Assembly: GCA_021399435.1 (NCBI GenBank)
Contig: JAJTUP010000005.1
Coordinates: 806,001-870,000 of the forward strand
Source: Diaporthe sp. PMI_573
Taxonomy: Eukaryota > Ascomycota > Sordariomycetes > Diaporthales > Diaporthaceae
Length of the DNA: 64,000 nt
Direction: 5' to 3'
This document shows positions 1 to 11,774 of the stretch, one piece after another. Below the pieces are notes generated by a model, which saw only the letters and a program-made list of their open reading frames with translations, searched no databases and was not told where the DNA came from. Numbering within the stretch: the first letter of the stretch is position 1; the number at the start of each line of letters is the position of its first letter. The translations under genes and the position numbers were made by a program.

Positions 1-1104
1 TCCAATGCCTTCCTCGCTCTGGAATCCGGGGTACTCGGGCAGACTGCGATTTAGATCCTTCTCGATTTCATCGATTGCAAGAGACTCCTGCCCTTCGAAT
101 TTGTTTAGTGTATCGCTGTAAAGATTCGGGGTCTCGAGGCGCAAGTACAAGGAGCCGGATGTCAGCTCCCAGATCTCTCCTCTCAACCTATTTGGGAGGC
201 CGACCCGGATGAGCTTGTGAAATGTGGGCTGTCGGATGAGATTGACGTTGCGGCCATTGTCACGCAGGTACTCTGCCCAAAGGCGCATCTTGGCTCGGTC
301 TCGCAGCTTCTTGGCGTCGCCGGGATATCGAAATAGCATACCGAGGCCGGCATCTGGTGGGCTGGCAGCCTTCTTGTCTTCTGGGCGAAGCAGGTATTCT
401 GAGTAACACTCGCCGACGACCTTCTTCAGCTTCCCAACGTTCCCGACGCCGGCACGCAGTCCCTTTTTCAGGCCGTCGCAGAACCTCTCGCATGCCGGCC
501 TGCTACCGGCGAGTGTGATGGTTATCCGTTGCTCTCGCGCCGCCTCCTTGTCCTTGTTGGTCTCTTTGTCCTTGTCCTTGCCCGAGTTCTGTGCTAGGCC
601 GTTCCAAGTGGTAATAGCCAGAGCAAACTACATTAAGCGTCAGTGATCATGCACCTCCTGCTGGGTCCACCGCGGGCTGCGCACCTGGAAGTTCTGGCTG
701 TGTAGTCTCTCGACCCTCCGGATGGACGACAGGGGGAATGTGAAGCCATTGCCGCTTGGGCCACCGCCGTGGGTCTGACCGGTGAAGGCCAGGGAGGTGG
801 AGGTTGTGGCCGAGGACAGGAAGCTGGAGGGGGTTGTCGAGAAGCACATGTAGGCCTCGGAGAGGTGTATCTTGCCGGCATAGTGGAAGCCGTTGTCGTT
901 CTTGCCGCCCTGGGTGGCATTGGAGGGCGGGATGGTGAGCTCGGCATTGATCTCGTACAAGGGATGCTGGGTGGAGGGCAGTCGGAACTGGTTCTGGAAC
1001 AGGGTGGCCTTGGAGGGGTTCTTATCGGAGTCGGTGAGGTTCAGGCCCTGCATAGGATCGAGCAGCTGCTGGGCCTTGTGGACGAAGCTCGAGAGGTTGA
1101 ACAT
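1..1104 (-). CDS. GYP2: GRAM-TBC Rab GTPase-activating protein (Gyp2/Mdr1 type), 3' end outside window
   Basis: A Rab/Ypt GTPase-activating protein acting on vesicle-traffic GTPases at the cytosolic face of membranes. Exon 1 is 1104-685 (140 codons, ATG at 1104-1102). A 57-nt intron at 628-684 begins gtgcgc and ends tag. Exon 2 (627-1) stays open to the window edge, giving at least 349 residues. The N-terminal half is a GRAM domain (about residues 45-150; motifs YEINAELTI, GKIHLSEAYMCFST, SSIRRVERLHSQNFQ, then FALAITTWNG across the splice). The TBC domain opens near residue 285 with IRVGLPNRLRGEIWELTSG. This order matches yeast Gyp2/Mdr1, whose full length is roughly 900-1000 residues, so well over half of the protein, including the Arg and Gln fingers, lies outside. 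It is transcribed away from the PKA gene. The family call is firm; the Rab substrate cannot be read from sequence. Confidence 0.9.
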
Positions 1105-4063
1105 GGCTACTTGCGAGGGCAGAGGGCGCCCTCGATGCCGTCGTCAGGGTCGGGAGCTCGCTCGCCAGGGGTTCCAGGCAGAAGAAGGGAGGGTCAGAGC
1201 ATGGCCTGGAGAGGCACGGCGGTGATGTGAGAGCTGGTCCAGTCCTCGGGCGAGGAGAGAGAGGCAAGGCTCGTGGGTCGCAAATGAAGGAGGTGTCGCG
1301 AAGGGTAGTCGCAATACAATACAGTACGTGGGCTTGATTATGCAGAGGGGAGACACGGACGCCGTACTGCTTCTCTGCTGAGACGGGACGGGACTCTGTT
1401 CGCCCAGGGGTCGCTGCGGTTCGGCCAGCCGGCTCAAGCTCTCCCCCTTCAGCCCCTCCACAAGCAAGCACACCAGCAGACCAGGGGCACCAGGGAAAGG
1501 CTGCGGCTAAGATCCGCTAAGCAACTGCCACAATCCCCACCAACAACCTAACACAAGCAAGGGACCCCACACCCATCTGTCCTCCACCATTCAACAGCCC
1601 CAGTCTGACACTTTGCCAGTCTGCCAGTCTGCCGCAGTGCCGTCTCCCAATGCAACCAAAATGCAAACCAAAACAAACCTGGGAGCAAGGGGGGGCCACT
1701 TTGTCTCGTGTGGATCCTCATGCGCAACGCAGCCCAAGCTCAGACTCACCCCTCATGCTCACATTGGCTGGTCATCAATCGAATCAGCCTTGACTTTGAC
1801 TGTTCAATTGAGAAAACGCATGTGCTCAGCAGCCTGGTTGATGGCCACCAGCCCAGCCCAGCCCGTCCTCTCGAGATTTCAACCGTGTTTGAACCTCTTG
1901 GCTCGACACCGATCCTGTCCTGGACGCCTGCATGCGCCCGCCTGCCCTTTCTGCCTGGCCACCCGCAGCTCGAGTCGTTTCAGCATCGCCTATCGCCGCC
2001 GCCCTTGGAGCACAGATCAACTGCATACTGCCGAGCCGACCGTCGCGCCCCGCTGTGCCTGAATCACTTTGATGGCGGCTTGTGGCCGACGTCCACGGCC
2101 GATCTCCCATCGGACACAGATCTGCTCCATTCTCGTCGTGGGCCTCGATGGGCCTCGATACGACTTGCTGTGTGCATTTATTGTCATTGTCGTACGTGCA
2201 TGTGCAGTAATCTGCCCTAAGTGCCGAGGCTGCGCGTTCCCACAACCGCGCTCCCCACGCTCGATCCGGCCCTTCATGTCCCTCAGGTTTCCATCCACTC
2301 AATTGCATCTGCGACATTGACCCTTCGCCCGATGCGCGTGTCAAAAACGCCGAGCCTGCAAGCACGCCTGATCTTGTACCCAATTGCCGCATTCAACGTC
2401 CGTCATCTGCACCCCAAAGAATGTTTTGCTTGCACCCCGGCCGCACACCCCTGCGGCGGCTCAGACCCAATGCCACGTTCTTGTGAATGCCTTCGTCAGG
2501 CACCCCCTCCGGGCACTGTGTCTCTACCCAAACTAAGAACGTGATCCTACGACACTTTACACCGCTGCGTCGTGTAACACAAGTTCGATATGGAAGCACG
2601 CACCCCTCTCACAAGGGCGAGGAGAAAGAGGCCCTTGGTCAATTCGACGCTCCTAGCTCCCGTCACAAGACAACCACGCAATACTCCAGGGGGGGACGCC
2701 TCGTCTGTCTCTAAATCAGAAAAGGGCCGAGGCTTAGCACGACGGCCTCGTGGGCAACTCGCGGCAGGCCAGGACTATCCAGCTGTGCTCGTTGTGGGCC
2801 CCCTTTTTTAATTCAGCAGCACGGTGGTCCCTCCTTCATCTACATGGCTGTCTCGTATGTCAACCTGTGCCCCAGAGTCGTCCGAAGGCACAGTCCCGCT
2901 ATTCCAGGTCGAGGATCCCGGCCGGCGACACCTCTAGCGGGAACACAAAGACCAAGAGAGGGAAAGAGCGTGTGTGAGTCGCCGAAAGTGATCTCATATC
3001 GGCTCCCCCACGCCCTGGCCTGGCTGGCTGACAGCCCGTCCCTCATCCGCGCCCGCTCAAGAGGGAAGTTCAGAATTAGGTTTGCGATCGATCTGCAGCC
3101 CGTGACGTCAAATCACTCGCTGTTCCGGCCGTTCTCTTGCACGATAAGCGCAGCGCAACAGCCACTCGATTCCCTGGCACGCACCGGCGCAGAAACAAGC
3201 AGCGGTTCCCTGGGCTCCTGGGCCGTCGCAAGCGACCTAGCCACGAGAATCCAGCTGCTCGCAATCCCTCAGCGCCCAATATCCAATCCACAATTTTGCA
3301 GGACTACCGCAGATCCAGTTACGAAACGCATCCTACGCCGGGACACCCACTCTGCCCCGGCTAGGCATGTGTCACCAAGGGTAGCATTTGACTTCTGCTC
3401 ACCTCCCATCCCACCTACATAATTCCTTTTACAGACACAGCCCTGCTGGCTTGGCCATTCTTGTCCGCCTCTCGACCCCCAAACCCTATTGTCTGTCAGC
3501 ATTCGTCACTTCCTATCATTCCTATCACTCCTGTTCGAACGAGCCGGCCCAACAACAAACAAACTAGGCGATGACTAGGCAGACGATGCCAATTAAATGT
3601 TGTTGATCCTCCAGCCCCCGCATTGATCAGCACAAACACTGCCGCCCAAGGGTCTCAACGTGCCTTCGTTTTCGTCTTTCATCTGTTCGACGAGGCAGGA
3701 CAAAGCCTGAACGCCTGGTCTTGTTGCCGACGTCTCACAACCCAGCGCCGTTAAAGAACGGTCCCGGCGACCAACGCAACACACGGTACTACGCAGGGCG
3801 CCCGGCCCCCTACTAATTACACCAAGCCGCCGAGCGCGCATTCCGGACCCGGGACGGAATTGTATACGAGGCTACAAAGACCGCTCTCGCGCTTAGCCCC
3901 CCCTTTTTTAGCAGGCATTGGTCCCGTCGGGCGTGGTTCGCCCCTGACTGACGTCGCAGAGCAGCCACCTGCTCCGGTGCGACTGTCCAAGTAGCAGCGG
4001 CGCACTGCGAGGTCTCACAAGAAACTTGTCAGACCACCCCGTGGTTCCCTCGAGAACCCCAAG
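1105..4063. other. Divergent intergenic region between the TBC-GAP and PKA genes
   Basis: About 3 kb without a supportable gene. The open frames here have low-complexity composition and no family motif. It must contain both promoters and 5' leaders. A perfect CRE octamer lies at 3103-3110 and a one-mismatch copy at 3949-3956. Pyrimidine-rich stretches near 3420-3540 and 3640-3700 resemble transcription start regions of the PKA gene. Confidence 0.6.
3103..3110. promoter_or_regulatory. Perfect CRE palindrome TGACGTCA
   Basis: The octamer TGACGTCA is the classical CRE/ATF site bound by Atf1/CREB-type bZIP factors. It sits about 950 bp upstream of the PKA start. A second site, TGACGTCG at 3949-3956, is about 108 bp upstream of the ATG. 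One perfect octamer per roughly 65 kb is expected by chance, so function is an inference from location only. Confidence 0.35.
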
Positions 4064-5409
4064 ATGGCCGCGACAGTTGCCCAGGTGCCGACGACGGTAG
4101 GCCATACAGGTGCAAATCGGAATCTGGACAAGGCGCAGGCCATGAGCGGCTTAATGGTCCCTGGCGCACCCAATGATGCGTCAAAGACGTCGAGGAAACT
4201 GCAGCTGGATGACTTCGCCAAAGTGCGAACTCTGGGCACGGGTATGTACAATACCAATGCACCCCTGGGAAGACAATCGGCGAGCGGCGAGCTGACTGGT
4301 TTATTCCAACAAGGTACATTCGCTCGCGTATGCCTTGTGCGATTAGCGAGCCCAAAGAACGAGGCAGAGCGGACAAGGGTGTTTGCGCTCAAGATCCTAC
4401 GGAAAACAGAAGGTTCGTGCAACAGGAGTACATGTCTTGGCAGCGCCCGCAACCTCGTGGCTGACGATAGGATCACAGTGATCAAACTCAAACAGATCGA
4501 CCACGTCCGCCACGAGCGGGCGATCCTGGGCGAGGTGAGCGGCCACCCGTTCATAACGAACCTCCTAGCCTCCTTCTCCGACCGCGAGTCGCTCTACCTC
4601 CTCCTCGACTACGTCCCCGGCGGCGAGCTCTTCTCCTACCTCCGAAAGTTCCGCCGCTTCGACGAGAAGATGGCGCGCTTCTACGCCGCCGAGATCGTCC
4701 TGGTGCTGGAGTACCTCCACGAGCAGCAAGGGGGTGTCGCCTACCGGGACCTCAAGCCCGAGAACCTCCTCCTGGACGAGGAGGGCCACATCAAGCTCGT
4801 GGACTTTGGCTTCGCGAAGCGCCTCGGCGGGCGGGACAATGCGTCGGAGACCTATACGTTATGCGGAACGCCCGAATACCTGGCCCCGGAGGTCATCCAT
4901 AATAAGGGGCATACCACAGCCGTGGACTGGTGGGCCCTGGGGATCCTGATATACGAGTTCCTGACGGGCTACCCACCGTTTTGGCATCAGAACCCAATCG
5001 AGATATACAAGCAGTAAGTGACACCCACAGAAGAATCGCACAGAGTTCAATCCCCATTGACTGACCCCCACCGCCTCACAGAATCGTCGAGAAGCCCGTC
5101 ATCTTCCCACAAGAACCACCAATCTCCCCAGAGGCGCAGGACATAATCCGGTCCTTCTGCAACGCGGACCGGTCCCGGCGGCTGGGCAACGTGAGCGGCG
5201 GCGCCAAGCGCGTCAAAGAGCACCCCTTTTTCCGGGGCGTCAACTGGGAAGACGTCTTCAACCGGCGGCACAGGGGCCCCATCATCCCGCCCATCAGGTT
5301 CCCCGGGGACGCGCAGTGCTTCGACATATACCCGGAGGAGGACGCCACGCGGGACAAGTACACCGAGGACCTGAGGGAGAAATATGACGGGTATTTCCAG
5401 GATTTCTAA
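4064..5409 (+). CDS. cAMP-dependent protein kinase catalytic subunit (PKA-C)
   Basis: An AGC-family serine/threonine kinase, the cAMP-controlled effector of fungal growth and nutrient signalling. Four exons (4064-4241, 4314-4412, 4479-5013, 5082-5409) join in frame to 379 residues. Visible motifs are the glycine loop LGTGTFARV (from about residue 57), catalytic Lys86 (FALK), helix-C Glu105, YRDLKPEN with Asp183 and Asn188, DFG Asp201, and activation-loop Thr219 in TYTLCGTPEYLAPE. The chain ends in FQDF, the FxxF hydrophobic tail typical of PKA. The first 45 residues are a short, unstructured leader. Together with the unusual EQQGG insertion before YRD, this suggests the second fungal isoform (PkaC2 type) rather than the long-leader PkaC1; that isoform call is inference. 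The start is the first ATG in frame and lies in a plausible context (aagATGG). Its promoter region carries CRE-like sites. Confidence 0.93.
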
Positions 5410-5867
5410 TGGGATTGGGTCGCTGGAGTTGGGCGCAGGGGGCGCGGGTATTCTTCTTCAACAGCGGAGGCGAGGGAGGGGGGGTTATGCTTTGATTTTT
5501 ATCCCCCTCTTTAAGCACGAGAATGAGGAAGAGGAGGAGGAGCAAAGGCACAAGAGAAGATGTCCGCGTGGTGAGTTCAGTGAGCAGGTATGACTGCCCC
5601 ATCCACACACACGCACGCACACCCTGTTTTTGGTTTCATCTGTTTGAGGGTTGTCACTCTCATCACCCCTTGGAGAGCACAGTGAGCATTGAGCATGAGA
5701 TATCTAGAGGCAGGCGAGCCGCATGAAAGCACGAAATGACGCACCCTGAGAAGATGGTATGTTTTAATCATCATCATTATCCTCATGTACACATTACAGA
5801 GCAAAGAGAGCAACAGAAATGCTATTAGGCATGCAGCAGCAGCCACAATTGCTCCGCCACGCCTCGA

Positions 5868-5891
5868 CACACACACACATGTGTGTGTGTG
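5868..5891. repeat. Perfect (CA)/(TG) palindrome, 24 bp
   Basis: Six CA-type dinucleotides are followed by their exact inverted complement, centred between 5879 and 5880. Such alternating purine-pyrimidine palindromes can adopt cruciform or Z-DNA. It lies in the 3' flank of the PKA gene. No function can be read from it. Confidence 0.8.
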
Positions 5892-6373
5892 ACTCCGTTC
5901 CCGCACTCCTCTCTATGTCCAAGGAATGAATGGCTCGTTCCGGACCCATGTGCGCCACCATCTCCTCCACCACCGCCGCGGTACAACAGCCTCGTTACGC
6001 ACACATATCACCGGGGCCGATTCACCTGAACACTCGAGTGCGTGTTCCCTCTGACAGGAACACAAACACATGGCACGCCACATGGCCACAAGTCCCGTCC
6101 CCCCCCCCCCAACCTCTCTCCTCGCTTGTCGCCGTGAGCAACGAGAGCAGCCTGGGTACCACATCTTCAATCAAGCCCGTTGCCACATACTGACTGAGGT
6201 CTCTGTTCCGTGGGTTGACTCCGGTGGTCTCTGAATCACTCCTTTTGGGCTCGTCTCCTCTGGAATGACCTGTGAAGGGAATTCCCGTGGATGACTGCAT
6301 ATACCCTGTGATATGGCACTCTGGGAGATAGATAGCCCGCAGTAGGACAAAATGTTGTGGGACAAAGTCCCTT

Positions 6374-6655
6374 GGAATAGTCTCCTATGGGTTAATCTCG
6401 TGATCTCCTATGGGTTAATATCCGTTAGGTCAATCTCTTAATCTCCTGTATCAACCTCCTATGTGTCAATCTCCAATGTGTCAATCTCCTATGGGTCAAT
6501 CTCCTGTAGGTCAATCTCCTATGGGCCAACCTCCTATAGCTTAATCTCTTGATCTCCTATGTGTCAACCTCCTATGTGTCAATCTCTTGATCTCCTATAT
6601 GTCAACCTCCTATGTGTCAATCTCTTGATCTCCTATGGGTTGACCTCCTATGGGA
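6374..6655. repeat. Degenerate 15-bp tandem array A (core CTCCTATGGG)
   Basis: About 18 imperfect copies of a unit close to TCAATCTCCTATGGG. Several copies are replaced by a 23-bp form (TCAATCTCTTGA followed by TCTCCTATGTG), which alternates with TCAACCTCCTATGTG to make a higher-order repeat of about 38 bp. The array ends about 200 bp beyond the stop codon of the 5-phosphatase gene. It contains no usable reading frame. It is the same family as the array at 9316-9562. Confidence 0.85.
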
Positions 6656-6856
6656 TAGCCACCCATGCTGAAACTCGCTGTATTCCATTCATTCGCTAAC
6701 GTATGTCGGGTATCGTATGCCTATTAACCATCCCCTCCCCTTCCTCCACCACCATATCGATGCACAAATCTTCGTCTATCGGCGCCCGAGCATGCCACCA
6801 AACCATCGCACGCCGCGAGACCAACGCATCGCACCTGCCCAAGAGAAGCACCTGCG

Positions 6857-8705
6857 CTACAGGCCACCCCGGTAGAGCCACCAGGTCAGGAGGGAAACTA
6901 TCGCCACCGTGCCTAGCACCACGGCTCCTTCCCTGGTGGAGAAGAACAGTGTCATCATCCCGGTCGTGAGTTCCTTCTTTCTGGCGCTTGCCCGGCGCTC
7001 CCACGCATTCAGGTCGACTGGAATAGGCAGGCGTACTCGTGGGTCCACCACTACCGTAGAGCCTTCTTCGCCTTCTGAATCTTCCGCGTTGTCTTCTGTG
7101 ACTTGTCTGTCCTCGGCGCCAGGCGACAGCTCCTCCGTGGTCAGTAGGGGGACCGACACGCGTAGAAAGACTGGCTGGTGATCCGAGCTAAGCATGGTTG
7201 GCATCGAGTTGTACTTGTGGACGACGATCTCGGCACGGGCTTTGTCTCCACGTCGTTTGACCCACGAAGGGATATCGAGGTAGAGGATGCGGTCGCACCA
7301 TCCAGGCCAGCGGTGGGGAGCCCACTTCCACGGGACGACGTCTTGCCCTCCAGCCTGGATCTCGTCCTTGTTGACGGCCTCGGCAAGCTTGTTTGGGCTC
7401 AGGTGCGTGATCTTGTAGGTCGGCGGGAACTTGACCTCCGCCTCGGAGAGCCCATGCAGAGTGCGATTCTCACGCCTCTCTTCCGTGAGCTGGTCATCCT
7501 CAAAGAAATACATGTAGTTGTCCAGAGTTGGGAACGAAGCCGTCGTAGCAGGCGATTTTGTGCTGACACGGTAGTTCAAATCTCCGGCGACGAAGAAGTG
7601 AGTGCCCGGTTTGAAGATGCTTGCATCGTGCAAGCGGCTTGCTTCATCTTTGGGCATGGAGTTGAATGTCTGACGGCGTTTAAGTAGGTGGGCGCGCTCG
7701 TCTTCGGTCGGCGGCGGAATGTCCCGGCCTCCGTCTGTCTGTTTACCCCCGTTCTTCTTTGTCGATGCGTCGATGACATTCTTAGTGCCGGGCTCGGCAA
7801 TGTGGAATTCTGAAGACACAATCTCCTTGGGGTTCTCAAATGTGCATGAAGACTGCCACTGTTAGCAGCCAAGAAGTAGATGGGCAAGAGGAAATACTTA
7901 CCACGATGCTTGCCCAGTTGGCATTCCTCCGTCTCAGGTTGTACTCCATCGCGGCGAGATGTGTAGCAACGAACGTGATCTCGGTGGTCCTCTGCTGCGC
8001 AGCCGCGGAATCAGTGGCAGCCTCGTCTTGCCCCTCGCCAGGGGAACCGGCGCCCGAATACGTGACCCTCAGCGCAGCGGCCCCCTTGTTCCCCATATCG
8101 GCGATACCAAACGCGCATTCGGCGAACTGGATGTGGTGGATGGCGTCGGGCTTGCGGGCGAACAGCATTATTGCGGTCATACCGACATTGCGCGAGCCCA
8201 CGAGCTTGTACGGGTAGTCTTGTTGCCGGCGCCACAAGTTCGAGAGTGTAGATGTTGAGGAGCGTTGCAGTCTCGGCTTTGGCCTGGAGGACCGCCTCGA
8301 TGCAGCGGGGCCTATCGCCGGTTGTTTTTGCTGCTGTTGCTCCTCAACCCCGCTGGCTGCAAGGTTGAGTGCCTCCTTGAATGGCATGAGGTAGGGGTTC
8401 AACAGGTATCCGCCGACGAAGCTCTGTGCCAGGGGCGATATCTCTTGTAGAGAGCTACGAGATGGGAGAGTCAGCACCACCACAACGGAAGCTATCGTCT
8501 TTGGCGTCTTTGGGCAAGGGACTTACAACACGACCAGGTCTGGCAGCTCACCGGGGTCGCTAAGCCGGGCCCCATCGCCTTCCGTCCTCTGGCCATGCTG
8601 CTGCAGGGCATTCTGCAGGTGTCGCGCGAAGACGTCAACATCGATGATGTTCTTTGCGCAGTTGAAGGTCAGGACAAACAGGTCCAGGGAGGCGACTGGG
8701 TTCAT
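6857..8705 (-). CDS. INP54: Tail-anchored inositol polyphosphate 5-phosphatase (Inp54-like)
   Basis: Removes the 5-phosphate from PI(4,5)P2. Yeast Inp54 is held on the endoplasmic reticulum by its C-terminal tail. Exons 8705-8527, 8454-7902 and 7852-6857 join to 575 residues with introns 8455-8526 and 7853-7901. The DNase I-like phosphatase fold is marked by FNCAKN, SLQEISPL, NKGAAALRV, THLAAMEYN, GDLNYR (334-339), PGWCDRIL (427-434) and SSDHQPV (Asp468, His469), so all catalytic motifs are present. Residues 553-575 form one hydrophobic segment ending WWLYRGGL, a tail anchor. The protein is longer than yeast Inp54 (384 residues) because of a Gln/Ser/Arg-rich insert near residues 100-140 and a Glu/Asp-rich linker before the anchor. 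The chosen ATG has an ideal context (gccaccATGa). An in-frame ATG at 8786 would add 27 Pro/Thr-rich residues. Confidence 0.88.
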
Positions 8706-11700
8706 GGTGGCAGGCGGATGTTGTACTGCGAAAGAAGATGGAGGGGTGTCGGGAGACGTGAATGGGGCTGGAGGAACCGTGGTCAAGGGTCAGGGTCCTC
8801 TCCGTGCTGCGATCGGCGGGCCGAGGCCGGAATGTGGACTGTGGATGGACGGTGGGGTGCTCGGATGTACCCGAGAGATCGATCTATGTCAAGTGCCCGA
8901 TCCTTGGAACGATGCTGTTAGCGATGGTTGTCCGGAGAGAGAAAATGATGCGAAGAGGACAAAGGAAGTCATCAGACGAGGAAGAGGAAGAGGACATCAG
9001 CACTTGGGTTACTGACAGGAGGGGCTCGACCAACCCACCTGGGTAGGTAGGTAGGTATGTATTCCCGTGGCACCTTCCTCACTTTGTTACGCGAAGTCGC
9101 ACGCGACCACGGCACTGCCTCACGGGACTGATAAGGGTCTCATCCATCCCAAGAATCATCTACACTAGATCATCAACTCGTGAGGTCATCCCAAGGGTCC
9201 AGAGCTCATCCATGGCACTTGTCCTAATGGGTATAGATGATTCCACTAGCAGATGTCTCAAATGACCTACCTAAGGAGAAAACATACATGCTAGGGTGTG
9301 GCGTCCTTCACTGCTCAACCTCCCATGGTGTAACCTCCTGTAGGATAACCTCTTATAGAATAATCCCCTACAGGAAGACATGCTATAGGATATCCTCCTA
9401 TTAGATATCCTCCTATAAGATATCCTCCTATAAGATATCCTCCTATAAGATATCCTCCTGTGAGATATCCTCCTATGGGATATCCTCCTATCTCCTGTAG
9501 GACAACCTCCTGTAGGACAACGCCCTGCGGGATAACCTCCTCCGGGCTAACCTCCTGTGGGCTAGAGGTATCCACCTGGGCAGGTAGCTGGGAATCAAGC
9601 CACAGAGAGCTCTGCAATGACATGTGGCGGATTTTTGAAGATGTGGCGGTGTTACTGTAATAATGTACGTGAAGAGGTTTAGCCTATTCCTATCAAAGGT
9701 CATCTGGCAATGAGTTACCCACCTCATCACGTCCTGCAGGAGGGAATCCCACAAAAAAGAACGATTCTGTGATCCCCATCTCTGTCTTCTGTACTCTCCC
9801 AGATAGGCTGATGAAGGCATATAGGTATGTAGCCTGCCCGTCTGTCTGCCCGTCTAAACAAATCGTTGAACAGAAAGACAGACAGCTCCCATCTCAGAAT
9901 AAACAGTAGCACCACACATGCCCAAGTCCATCTCCACCAAGCAAGGCCCAAATAACCATCCCTTGTCCTTTTTCCCTCAGTATTCTCGCAAAATGTCACA
10001 AACGAGGATAGACTACTAACGTAGGCTGCACCCACCCGGGGTCAAGCAAACACCAAGTCTCACCTCGAGAAGAAACCGGCAGACCCACCACCAACCCCCC
10101 CCCTACCAACCAAGCCATCCATCGCCGCCGCTGACCTACACGTACCCGAGACCACCACTGATGTAAAAACGTAGTCGAGAGAAATGGCCTGGCGGCAATG
10201 TCTCAGTTCAGGACTGTTATCAATCCAGAGGGGGTTTTGTTTTGTCCTTGACTGGACTCAGCCCATGAGGTACTGTAGACTATTAATGACGGCTGCCGGA
10301 CCTCGGGAGTTTGGTGTCCACTCGGCCTGGCAAAAGTAGTGAACATCGGCATTGATTCACAAATATTTCAAAGGGTGCAGGATGTTTACTTCCCACTGAT
10401 TTACATCACATATGTGGCTGCACACGATGCGTACGGGGTTCACACTTCGTTTCGAGACGGAATTCGCTACAGTTCATCACAGCCTGCCAAAACCGTCTTG
10501 GTGATGTCTGCCGAAGTTGTCTGCTGTGACGTTCCTTGGCTTGGAATTACACTTCTCTTGACACCACCCACACTCAGCCATTTTGTGGGTCAACATCAGT
10601 CATACAAAGTCTAATGGTAAAGCATGTGGGGATCAAATGACATCACTTCATGAGCAGCAGCACAGAATATGTGAAAGCAATTTAGATTCGGTGGTAGACT
10701 AGCAAATCAAAAGGTGCATGTTGACCGTCCCGACGGACCCGTACCATGAACTAAAGGCGTTCCTAGTGAACTCTCATCCGCATCTATGCCATCTAGACAT
10801 GGGTGATTCGCACACAGGTGAGAAATAGGAACTATAGGCATGGGAAGGATCCAGCGCAGAATCAATGTCAATAGGGAGCGGCTGGTGGTGAAATGAATGA
10901 GATCGGACTGGGGTTCTGAGCAACGGAGTGTCCTCCACGCCGCCGTGGCCAATTGCGTACTGGTCCATCCAAGCTGCCCGAGAACAGCTGTTGCCCTTGT
11001 TGAATGGTGGCATTGGTCGAGCGGTTGGCGGATTGACGAAAGATCAGTGAACAACCCTGATGCCCAGTTCCAGTCCTTTGTGGCGTACTCTAATGCAGAA
11101 GTTCGGATCCCACGAATAAACGCATCCCCTTGATATTACCTCCCCAGAAGTGTGTCTGTCCCCAGAGTCAAGTCGAAAATGATAACCAGGACAAGCAAAG
11201 AAAACAAGAGCAGTCTCGATGAAAAAGATTCGGCAGGCAGACTACCACAAGTGGTAGCCACGTTGTCGCAACGACGGGGCTGGTCACAGCCAGGGCGGTC
11301 ACGGGCATGCCAATGACCATCTCCGGCTGACTTGGGCCTCTGTTCGGTTCGTCGAGTGGCGAAGCTGGTGAGGCTTCTGCTATCTCAAAAACGAAACTCT
11401 TCTTCCTCACATGCCGATGCCCCAGCAGTTGGTGCACCGGGCGTGCCGTTCAGCCGTTTCAAGATGAGCGTTGTGCTGGATCTGGTGGCCCAATGCCACA
11501 GAACCAGCTCGCCTCTCAAGAATTGACCGAGACATGAGTGATAACCGAAATACGTCGAAGAACGAAAAATGGTTCCCCAGGATGGCGAGGGGAGGCTGTG
11601 GAGTGGAGATGTTCGTGAATGCAATCCCTGAGCGAAGACATGTTGCCATAAGTGAGGAAACGCCGGCAGAAGGACCCGTGACATCACGGCGTGCCGTCTA

Positions 11701-11774
11701 CCAGTGTCGCTCAGGGATGAACAATCTTTTTCCACAATAAAACAATCTGAGTATCGGAAGGCCGTGTGTTGCAA
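8706..11774. other. Gene-free interval between the 5-phosphatase and CK1 genes
   Basis: About 3 kb with no supportable gene. It holds the promoter of the 5-phosphatase, a GGTA microsatellite at 9041-9058, repeat array B at 9316-9562 and the 3' flank of the CK1 gene. The remainder is unique-looking sequence without motifs. Confidence 0.55.
9316..9562. repeat. Degenerate 15-bp tandem array B (core CCTCCTATAAG)
   Basis: About 16 copies of a unit near TAACCTCCTGTAGGA or TATCCTCCTATAAGA, the central copies nearly identical. Aligned to array A (6374-6655), the shared core is AACCTCCT followed by A/G-T-A/G-G, so both arrays derive from one family. Because 15 bp equals five codons, the minus strand keeps an open frame from ATG at 9623 to a stop at 9315: 102 codons with a G-G-Y-L-I pentapeptide repeated several times. 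I do not call that frame a gene; it is explained by the repeat length and lack of stops. Confidence 0.85.

Larger units (their letters stand above)
5410..6856. other. Convergent intergenic region between PKA and the 5-phosphatase
   Basis: Contains the 3' untranslated regions of two converging genes, a run of 12 C at 6099-6110, an (AC)(GT) palindrome at 5868-5891 and the 15-bp repeat array at 6374-6655. No gene seen. Confidence 0.6.

Noticed and set aside
6374..6655. CRISPR array interpretation of the 15-bp repeats
   Set aside because: Units are contiguous without unique spacers and the genome is eukaryotic; it is a tandem minisatellite.
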